From Pelovirga terrestris (lineage in GTDB: Bacteria > Desulfobacterota > Desulfuromonadia > Desulfuromonadales > Geopsychrobacteraceae): a stretch of 64,000 nt of DNA. Of the stretch, positions 52,667-59,717 are shown one piece after another; within the stretch, counting starts at the first letter, position 1, and each line of letters begins with the position of its first letter. Location: positions 62,001-126,000 of the forward strand of contig NZ_JACWUN010000006.1 in NCBI RefSeq assembly GCF_014773365.1. Reading direction: 5' to 3'. The notes under the pieces are model-generated. The model had not been told where the DNA came from, did no database searches, and saw nothing but the letters and a program-made list of their open reading frames with translations. The position numbers were made by a program, and so were the translations under genes.

Positions 52667-54028
52667 ATGGCGGGAATTTATCGGAATCTGTTGATCATTG
52701 ACGATGAAGCTGCCATGCGTCATATGCTGCGTCTGGTTCTTGAAGAGCAGGGCTATCGTATTACCGAGGCCGCTAATGGTGTTGAAGCGTTAGCACGGCT
52801 AGGTAAAGAAAAATTTGATCTGATCCTCTCTGATATCCGCATGCCCGATATGGATGGTCTGACCTTCCTCAAGCACCCGGAAGTGGCGGTGCTGGACGCC
52901 ACCATCATCATGATGAGTGCGTATGGTAGCATCGACACGGCCCTTGAATGTATCAAGTCCGGTGCTTACGATTATATCTCCAAACCGTTCAAGCCCGATG
53001 AAGTCATCCTGACCTTGCGCAAGGCAGAAGAACGTCTGCAGTTGCAGCACGAGAACGTCAGCCTTAAACAAGCCCTGTCCCGTTATCATACGGGGTTTTC
53101 GATTGCAGATATTATCCATACCAGCCCCAAGATGACGCTGCTGCTTGACCAGGTGCGCAAGGTTGCTGCGACTGATTCGCCGGTGCTGATCAAGGGAGAA
53201 ACCGGTACCGGCAAGGAGTTGATTGCCCGCGCCCTGCACAGTGAAAGTGGCCGGAACGGGGAATTTCTTGCGATCAACTGTAGCGCCCTGACCAGCGGCC
53301 TGCTCGAAAGTGAGCTCTTTGGCCATGTCAAGGGTGCTTTTACCGGTGCCGACCGGGAAAAGCAGGGACTGTTTGCCATTGCTGCAAATGGCACCCTGTT
53401 ACTCGATGAAATTGCTGATCTGCCGTTGGAGTTACAGCCAAAGCTGCTGCGGGTGCTGCAGGAGGGTGAAATCCGTAAGGTCGGAGGAACCCGCACGGAA
53501 AAGGTGTCAGCACGGGTGGTCGCGGCGGCCGGTCGCGATTTATGGGAGGCAGTACAAGCCGGAGATTTTCGCAGTGATCTTTATTACCGTCTGGCGGTGG
53601 TCGATCTGCATATTCCCCCTCTGCGCGAGCGCCCGGACGATATAGCGGTGCTGGCGCGGCATTTTCTGCAGCGTATTTGCGCCCGTGAACATCGGTCGGT
53701 ACCCTTGCTGACCGATATTGCCATTGGGCAGCTTCGCCGTCATAACTGGCCGGGAAATATTCGTGAACTGGAAAACTATCTGGAAAAGGCGCTGATCTTC
53801 AGCGTTGCTGACGAACTGGAGTTGCCGCCTCTGGGGCCGGCGGCGCGACCCAGGGATGCGTCGCCGGCAGAGGATCTGTCCCTCAAGAGCGCTGCGCGGC
53901 GACTGGAGGAAGAATACATCCGCCAGGCGTTGGAGCGAACCGGCGGCAATCGCACCCAGGCGGCGCAACTGCTGGACCTCAGTCTGCGGGCGCTGATGTA
54001 CAAAATCAAGGATTACGGTATCAATTGA
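52667..54028 (+). CDS. Sigma-54-dependent response regulator (NtrC family)
   Basis: 453 aa. A receiver domain (residues about 5-120) has its phospho-Asp at 56 (ILSDIRMPDMDG) and Lys at 106. The AAA+ domain has Walker A GETGTGKE (about 177-184), the sigma-54 contact loop GAFTGAD (223-229) and Walker B LLLDE (244-248). A Fis-type helix-turn-helix (EYIRQALERTGGNRTQAAQL) closes the protein. It activates genes with -24/-12 promoters. No sensor kinase is adjacent, so its signal is unknown. The start follows GAGGAGGG. Confidence 0.93.
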   Translation: MAGIYRNLLIIDDEAAMRHMLRLVLEEQGYRITEAANGVEALARLGKEKFDLILSDIRMPDMDGLTFLKHPEVAVLDATIIMMSAYGSIDTALECIKSGAYDYISKPFKPDEVILTLRKAEERLQLQHENVSLKQALSRYHTGFSIADIIHTSPKMTLLLDQVRKVAATDSPVLIKGETGTGKELIARALHSESGRNGEFLAINCSALTSGLLESELFGHVKGAFTGADREKQGLFAIAANGTLLLDEIADLPLELQPKLLRVLQEGEIRKVGGTRTEKVSARVVAAAGRDLWEAVQAGDFRSDLYYRLAVVDLHIPPLRERPDDIAVLARHFLQRICAREHRSVPLLTDIAIGQLRRHNWPGNIRELENYLEKALIFSVADELELPPLGPAARPRDASPAEDLSLKSAARRLEEEYIRQALERTGGNRTQAAQLLDLSLRALMYKIKDYGIN

Positions 54029-54037
54029 ACTGCCCAG

Positions 54038-54721
54038 CTACAACTCTCCCCGATCTGCCAGACTGATATAGGCCCCGTTACCGATAATGATGTGATCCAG
54101 CACGCGGATGCCGAGCAGTTCACCGGCACTTTTCAGGCGACCGGTGATCTCGATGTCTTCGCGGCTTGGCGTCGGATCGCCGGACGGATGGTTGTGAACA
54201 AACAGCACCGCCGCCGCCGATTCCTTAAGGGCCGGGGCAAAAACCTCACGCGGATGAACAATGCTGGCGTTGAGACTTCCTTCGGAGATCTGAACTTCAC
54301 GGATCAGACGGTTCTTGGTGTCGAGCAGCAAAGCGATAAATACCTCTTTGCGATAGTCACACAGACGTTCGTGGAAATGATAGAAGGCGTCGGTGGAGCT
54401 CCGGTAGGTGTTCCCCGGTTGCAGGCGCTGGTCGGAAAAGCGCCGGGCAATCTGGAACATTGCCTGGATTTCAGCCGCTTTGGCCGGGCCGATACCCGGT
54501 TGCTCGCAGAGTTCAGTGATGGTGGCGGCAGCCAGTTGGCGTAACGACCCAAAGCGCCGCAGTAATCCGCGTGCCAGGTCAACTACGCTGTTTTTACTGG
54601 AAGAATCGCCGGTACGGATAATCAATGCCAGCAATTCGGCATCGGTCAGATGATCGGCGCCACGCGCCAGTAGTTTCTCCCGCGGACGCTCGTCGGCGGG
54701 CCAGTCCTTGATGCGTTGCAT
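54038..54721 (-). CDS. radC: RadC/MPN-domain DNA-associated protein
   Basis: About 227 aa. An N-terminal helix-hairpin-helix-like region (WPADERPREKLLARGADHLT; TELCEQPGIGPAKAAEIQAM) is followed by a JAB/MPN+ domain with the metal motif VHNHPSGDPTPSRED (about 170-184) and its upstream Glu. The name reflects history; the biochemical role is unproven in most bacteria. The start at 54721 follows GGAGGGGG. A longer in-frame reading extends into the MITE-like repeat at 54740-54892 and is rejected. Confidence 0.9.
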   Translation of the reverse strand: MQRIKDWPADERPREKLLARGADHLTDAELLALIIRTGDSSSKNSVVDLARGLLRRFGSLRQLAAATITELCEQPGIGPAKAAEIQAMFQIARRFSDQRLQPGNTYRSSTDAFYHFHERLCDYRKEVFIALLLDTKNRLIREVQISEGSLNASIVHPREVFAPALKESAAAVLFVHNHPSGDPTPSREDIEITGRLKSAGELLGIRVLDHIIIGNGAYISLADRGEL

Positions 54722-54739
54722 GTTTCCCCCTCCATTGTA

Positions 54740-54892
54740 GATGGCGTCGCAAAAACTCACCAACTGCTGCGTTGCCGCCATCGTTTCACTGCTTCGACGT
54801 ACGTAAGTATGCCTCATTGTTCAACAATGGCGCGCCTTGCATTTGGCGCTTTTTGCTTAGCCATCCAACCTGATGCTTTTTGCAAAAACATC
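54740..54892. repeat. MITE-like intergenic element upstream of radC
   Basis: Ends GATGGCGTCGCAAAAA (54740-54755) and GCTTTTTGCAAAAACATC (up to 54892) form terminal inverted repeats (GATG...GCAAAAA / TTTTTGC...CATC). The inside contains a further inverted pair (GCTTAGCCATC / GATGGC-like). It fills the gap between radC and the esterase gene. An element of similar sequence seems familiar from other Desulfuromonas-type genomes, but that is recollection, not a search. Confidence 0.55.
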
Positions 54893-54902
54893 ATATTTAA
54901 CT

Positions 54903-55514
54903 TCAGATAGCGCCCTTCAGCTTGAGAAAATCAGCAATCTTGCGGGCCAGGGCTTCGTAGCCGGACGCGTTAAGATGGACAGCATCACTTTTAAGAGAAC
55001 TGTTTTTCATCAGTTCAGTTAAGGCCCCTTCAAGCAGTGGAACTTTCAATTCGTCGGCCAGTTCCTGGTACAGGGGGGCATCCTGAATGATCAGCCCGGG
55101 CTTGGGAACGGCGATAAAAACCACCGGAATGCGGCGTTGGTGGGCTGCTTCGTGCATGCGCCGCAGATTCTCTTTGAGTTGTTGTTCGTCGCGTTTTTGC
55201 AGCAGGTCATTGCCGCCGTGCATAATCAGCACCAGGTGCGGTTTGTGGGTGTCGAGCAGACCGGGCAAGCGACTGGCACCGTCGGCGCTGACCTCGCCGG
55301 GAATACCTGCGTTGATGATGTTACGGCCGATCAGGCGATTCAAATAGGCAGTATAGTTGCTGTCGGCTTCGGCACCGGTTCCAGCGGTCAGACTGTCACC
55401 AAAAGCGAGGATTTTATCGTAAGGGCGTAACGGAGTGAGTCCCGCCGGATTATCACAGGCGCCCAACAGGCCAAGCAGTACCAGTAGCAGGATTGATCTT
55501 AAGAGAACGTTCAT
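54903..55514 (-). CDS. SGNH-hydrolase lipoprotein (TesA-like arylesterase)
   Basis: 203 aa. A lipoprotein signal (LLVLLGLLGAC, Cys about 20) is followed by SGNH blocks: ILAFGDSLTAGTG (block I Ser), GIPGEVS (block II Gly), MHGGNDLL (block III Asn) and SDAVHLNASGYEAL (block V Asp-His). It likely hydrolyses esters or thioesters in the periplasm. It overlaps the DinG-type helicase gene by 4 bp. Confidence 0.92.
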   Translation of the reverse strand: MNVLLRSILLLVLLGLLGACDNPAGLTPLRPYDKILAFGDSLTAGTGAEADSNYTAYLNRLIGRNIINAGIPGEVSADGASRLPGLLDTHKPHLVLIMHGGNDLLQKRDEQQLKENLRRMHEAAHQRRIPVVFIAVPKPGLIIQDAPLYQELADELKVPLLEGALTELMKNSSLKSDAVHLNASGYEALARKIADFLKLKGAI

Positions 55515-58054
55515 CGTGTTTCCTTTGTTGATACAGGGGATTGAAAAAACTGCCGCAGTGTAGCAAAAACCTGCTCGGTTGAGCCACGAATTATTGGTGC
55601 CGGCGGCAGAGATTTAAGAAAAATCCGCCCGTAGCCGCGTTTGACCACCCGACTGTCAAGGATCAGCACGACGCCGCGATCGCTGCGATGGCGAATCAGG
55701 CGGCCAAACCCCTGTTTAAAACGGATAACGGCCTGAGGCACGGTATACTCCATAAAAGGATCGCCGCCGGCAGCGGTGATGGCCTGACAGCGGGCCTCCA
55801 GGACCGGTTCCGTGGGTACCTTGAAGGGAAGCCGGGTGATGATGACCTGTTCCAGTGAGGAGCCGGGCACATCGACCCCTTCCCAGAAGGAGTCCGTACC
55901 GAACAGGGTACTGGAAATCTCTTCGGCAAAGCGTTTGAGCAGGTGATGGCGGTTTTCCTCCCCCTGACGCAGGCAGCGCAGGCGTTGAGCTTCGAGGATG
56001 GGGGCGAGTTGCTCATGGACATCACGCAGCAGGGCATAGGAAGTAAAAAGCACAAAACTGCGCCCCTGGCTGATACGCAGCGCTTTTTCGACAGCATCAC
56101 GGACCCCTTCGGCAAAACCGGGGCGGCCCGGTTCCGGGATATCGGTCGGCACAACCACCAGCGCCTGGTGCTGATAATCGAAGGGAGAGTGCAGGGCCAG
56201 TTGTTTTTGCCGCCCCGCTTCGGTGTGATTCAGTCCGATGCGCGAGCAGAAATAGGCAAAGGAGTCAGCGACAGTCAGGGTTGCGCTGGTCATGACCAGG
56301 GTCTGGACCCGGTCGTAAAGGGCGTTTTTCAGGCTGGCTCCGACATCGAGGGGCGCCTGACAGAGGCTGGTCAGAAGCCCCTTGCCGCGCCCGATCCGCC
56401 CTTCACGGATGTCAATCCACAGGCAGTTGGCGGGGGTGGCGGCCTGAAAGGATGCCAGCTCGCCGGCGATAACACTTAAGCGACCAGTCATGCCCCGCAG
56501 ATCAGTCAGGGTCGGATTCACTTTTTCCGCAATGTTATCGGGCAGCGTTGTCGCCAGTCGGAGCAGAGCAGTCAGCCCTTCTTCCAGCCGTACGGTTTCG
56601 TTGCGTAACCCTTCGAGCCGTCGGCACAGGCGTTGCCACAACTCTGTTGATAAAAAATCACCGAGGATACGATGTTTCAGCTCGGCCCCGCTGCCGACAC
56701 TTTTGCCCAGGGCTGCCGGTAATTCTGAGGCAATCGCCTGCATTTCACCAATGGAGAGCTCATAAAGGCGCTGGCGGCGGTTGGTTAACTCCTCAATTGT
56801 TTCATGGAAATTGCGGTAGAGGGTGTCAGCACTGTCCGGCAGTGCCCGTGTCAGTTGATCGAGCAGGCGTGGCAGCAGCCCCTGCTCCGGTTTGCGCGGA
56901 TGGCGCAGGCGACCTAAAACCCGTGAAAAGGTGAAGCGGGTGATCTGGGCAGAAAAATAGCTGGTGGCGACATCTTCGAGATGGTGGGCTTCATCAAGAA
57001 TGACCCGCTCGAAGGGAGGCAGGACAGCGGTGGCTGAATAATTATCGGTCTGTTCGCGCAGCGCCAGGTCGGATAGCAACAAAGCGTGGTTGACCACCAG
57101 CAGGTTGGCACGTGCCGCCTGACGCCGGGCGCGATGGAAAAAGCAGCGACTGTAGTGGCTGCAACGAACCCGCGCACACTGATCCGGTTCGCAGCATACT
57201 TCCTCCCAGGCCTGGTACGATGGGATAAACGAGAGATCCTCGCGTGAGCCATCTTCGGTGGCGGCCGCCCAGCTGAGGATCTGTTGCAGCTCGGCACTCT
57301 GCTCCTGGTCGAACAGACCCAGTTCGGCACCGGCGGTTTCACCGCGACGCAGGCAGAAATAATTGCTGCGCCCCTTAACCAGCACCGCCTGAAAGTTGAT
57401 ACCGGTGGCGCGCTGTAAAAAGGGAATATCCTTACGGATCAGCTGTTCCTGCAGGTTGATGGTGCGGGTTGAAATCACCACCCGTTCGTGATTGTCACGA
57501 GCGAACAACAGGGCCGGCACCAGGTAGGCCAGACTCTTGCCGGTACCGGTGCCGGCTTCAATAATCGCCAACTGGCGCTGGTTAAAAGCATCGGCCACCG
57601 CAAAGGCCATGCGCAGCTGTTCCGGGCGTTCTTCGTAGTCGGGTAGCTTGCCGGCTATGACCCCGTCGGGACCGAGCAGATCCTGAATCTGCCCATAGTC
57701 GAGATGTTCGCTATTTTTTGCCGCAAAAGGTTCCACCACCCGATAGAGATCATCGACCCGGTTGTTGACGATGAAAAAGCCGACCCCCAGATCGCCTAAC
57801 AGACCGGCGACATCGATATCGGCCGGTGATGGCTCAAGGTTGCCTGAAGGATGGTTGTGGATAACAACATCGCCGTGGGAGCAGGTGTTAAGGATGGCAG
57901 GAACTGCCTTTTTCGAGCCACGGGCCAGCACCTCAACCTGGACAACCCGTAGTGTTACGTCGGTCTGGCCGAGAAAAAATACTTCACGGCCACGGGCTTG
58001 GGCAATGGCGTAGCGCATCTGGTCGAGGCAATCTGGTGAGAAGTCAGCAAACAT
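55511..58054 (-). CDS. DinG-type helicase with N-terminal RadC-like JAB domain
   Basis: 847 aa fusion. Residues about 1-110 form a JAB/MPN+ domain with E41 (VEVLARG), H66 and H68 in VVIHNHPSG and D79 in EPSPADIDV: the RadC pattern HxHPSG(x8)D. A DinG/XPD-like superfamily 2 helicase follows, with Walker A EAGTGTGKS (166-174), DEAH (354-357) and four Fe-S-type cysteines (C234, C288/C293, C298, C304), plus a C-terminal helicase half ending QGFGRLIRHRSDRGVVLILD. Helicases of this type unwind DNA:RNA hybrids or D-loops. It has no LexA-like site that I could see. Confidence 0.93.
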   Translation of the reverse strand: MFADFSPDCLDQMRYAIAQARGREVFFLGQTDVTLRVVQVEVLARGSKKAVPAILNTCSHGDVVIHNHPSGNLEPSPADIDVAGLLGDLGVGFFIVNNRVDDLYRVVEPFAAKNSEHLDYGQIQDLLGPDGVIAGKLPDYEERPEQLRMAFAVADAFNQRQLAIIEAGTGTGKSLAYLVPALLFARDNHERVVISTRTINLQEQLIRKDIPFLQRATGINFQAVLVKGRSNYFCLRRGETAGAELGLFDQEQSAELQQILSWAAATEDGSREDLSFIPSYQAWEEVCCEPDQCARVRCSHYSRCFFHRARRQAARANLLVVNHALLLSDLALREQTDNYSATAVLPPFERVILDEAHHLEDVATSYFSAQITRFTFSRVLGRLRHPRKPEQGLLPRLLDQLTRALPDSADTLYRNFHETIEELTNRRQRLYELSIGEMQAIASELPAALGKSVGSGAELKHRILGDFLSTELWQRLCRRLEGLRNETVRLEEGLTALLRLATTLPDNIAEKVNPTLTDLRGMTGRLSVIAGELASFQAATPANCLWIDIREGRIGRGKGLLTSLCQAPLDVGASLKNALYDRVQTLVMTSATLTVADSFAYFCSRIGLNHTEAGRQKQLALHSPFDYQHQALVVVPTDIPEPGRPGFAEGVRDAVEKALRISQGRSFVLFTSYALLRDVHEQLAPILEAQRLRCLRQGEENRHHLLKRFAEEISSTLFGTDSFWEGVDVPGSSLEQVIITRLPFKVPTEPVLEARCQAITAAGGDPFMEYTVPQAVIRFKQGFGRLIRHRSDRGVVLILDSRVVKRGYGRIFLKSLPPAPIIRGSTEQVFATLRQFFQSPVSTKETR

Positions 58055-58162
58055 GGTGCGGGATTATAGAGGAAGCGGGATGAGAAGGGGAAGGATTGTC
58101 TTGCGGCAAAGACATTTTTGCAGTAAGTCTTTGCCTTTCACTGGAGAAAGATAAGGTTTTTT

Positions 58163-58819
58163 ATGCCGACAATCCTGGAAATATATCGGCACCTGGGGCA
58201 GGAGTATTGTCTTGATAGCTGGTGGCCGGCGCAAAGCCCTTTTGAGGTGGCGGTCGGGGCTTTTCTGACCCAGAATACCAACTGGCATAATGTCGAGAAG
58301 GCGCTGGCAAATCTCAGAGAGGCCGAGGCTCTGGATTTAGCGCTGCTGGCGGATATGCCTCTGGCGCAACTGGAACAGCTGATCCGCCCATCCGGCTTTT
58401 TTCGCCAGAAAGCCCAGCGCCTGCAGCATTTCTGTCGTTATGTCCTGGATCAGCACGGTGGATCCCTCGAAGATCTGCTGCAACGCGATCTTGAACAAAC
58501 CCGTAACGAGCTTCTGACCCTCTCCGGTATCGGCCCGGAAACGGCAGATTCGATCCTGCTCTACGCCGGTCAGCGCCCATCCTTTGTCGTCGACAGCTAT
58601 ACCCGGCGCTTTTTTGGGCGTTTGGGGCTGCTGACCGGCACAGAAAACTATGATGATATCCGTACTCTGTTCATGGCAGAAGTGAACCGGGAGGTTCCCC
58701 TCTATCAGCACTATCATGCCCTGATTGTGACCCATTGCAAGGAGCGTTGCCGAAAATCCCCCCTGTGCTCAGCCTGTTTTTTTAAAGATATCTGTGATTA
58801 TGCCACTCAGGCGGCTTGA
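58163..58819 (+). CDS. MagIII-like DNA glycosylase (endonuclease III superfamily)
   Basis: 218 aa HhH-GPD protein that resembles Helicobacter MagIII (3-methyladenine glycosylase): SWWPAQSPFEVAVGAFLTQN, LIRPSGFFRQKAQRL and the hairpin LSGIGPETADSILLYA (about 120-135) align well. The catalytic Asp is at 144 (FVVDSYTRRFFGR). The lysine that gives EndoIII its lyase activity is replaced by Glu126, so it should be monofunctional. An Fe-S cluster motif CX5CX2CX5C (C196, C202, C205, C211) is at the end. It stands alone between divergently read genes. Confidence 0.87.
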   Translation: MPTILEIYRHLGQEYCLDSWWPAQSPFEVAVGAFLTQNTNWHNVEKALANLREAEALDLALLADMPLAQLEQLIRPSGFFRQKAQRLQHFCRYVLDQHGGSLEDLLQRDLEQTRNELLTLSGIGPETADSILLYAGQRPSFVVDSYTRRFFGRLGLLTGTENYDDIRTLFMAEVNREVPLYQHYHALIVTHCKERCRKSPLCSACFFKDICDYATQAA

Positions 58820-58887
58820 ACAATTCCGGTTTCTGCGCTAAGCTCCCGCTGTTTTAAGCTTTTTTTGCCTTGTCTGGATACTGACCG

Positions 58888-59664
58888 ATGGATCATCTGT
58901 TGTTTCTGTTGAAAAAAATCCTGGGAGATTTTCTCACCCCGGTTCCCTTAACCCTGTTATTGCTGCTGCTGGCGGTTCCTTCCCTGCTGCGTCGTAAAAA
59001 CCGCTGGTTTGGAATTCTTTGCGTGGTTGTTGCTACCACCCTGTTGTTTGTCAGTAGTTACGCGCCCTTGAATAACCGCTGGCTAGCTGATCTGGAAACA
59101 CGCTACCCGGCCTACGAACAGGGCAGTGGCGCACCGGATTACATTGCGGTTCTCGGCAGTTGGCACCAGACGGTAGCTGATCAGCCTCTGACCAGTGAGT
59201 TGAGTGCATCTGCTATTGTGCGGCTGGCGGAAGGCATGCGTATTTATCGGTTAAATCCCGGCAGCCGCCTGATCTTTACCGGTTATCAGGGTATTAACGC
59301 CGATCCGGTGGCCTATCCGGAAAAACTTAAGGAACTGGCCCTTGCTCTGGGTGTTCCCGATCAAGATATCCTGACCTTTGTCGGTCCGCGCGATACCGCC
59401 GAAGAAGCACAATTGATAGCGGAACTGTTTGCTGATGCAGAGTTGGTGCTGGTGACCTCAGCGACCCATATGCCGCGTTCCATGGAACTGTTTCGCGGCG
59501 CCGGGCTTGATCCCACTCCGGCGCCGACCGGGCACTTCAGCAAGCCGACCCGGCGGTTATGGAGATTCCCCGACGGAGAAGCTCTGGCCCGCACTGATGC
59601 TTTGATTCATGAGCATCTGGGGATGTTGTGGGCGCGGCTGATGGGACAAAGTGCGCAGGAGTAG
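58888..59664 (+). CDS. YdcF/ElyC-family envelope protein (DUF218)
   Basis: 258 aa. Two N-terminal membrane segments (about residues 15-35 and 43-62) are followed by a DUF218 domain: YIAVLGSWHQ (first Asp/Gly strand), RLAEGMRIYRLNPGSRLIFT, GPRDTAEEA and LVLVTSATHMPRSMELFRGA. ElyC-like members affect peptidoglycan and lipid carrier handling. It ends 53 bp before ileS; the intact motifs argue for function. Confidence 0.9.
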   Translation: MDHLLFLLKKILGDFLTPVPLTLLLLLLAVPSLLRRKNRWFGILCVVVATTLLFVSSYAPLNNRWLADLETRYPAYEQGSGAPDYIAVLGSWHQTVADQPLTSELSASAIVRLAEGMRIYRLNPGSRLIFTGYQGINADPVAYPEKLKELALALGVPDQDILTFVGPRDTAEEAQLIAELFADAELVLVTSATHMPRSMELFRGAGLDPTPAPTGHFSKPTRRLWRFPDGEALARTDALIHEHLGMLWARLMGQSAQE

Positions 59665-59717
59665 GCTGGACAACACTATTATATCAGGGCATTTCAAGCC
59701 CCGTGGAGAGACAACTC

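Noticed and set aside
54738-54817. Longer RadC starting at 54817.
   Set aside because: The added 32 residues are coded by the MITE-like repeat. The ATG at 54721 has an excellent ribosome binding site.
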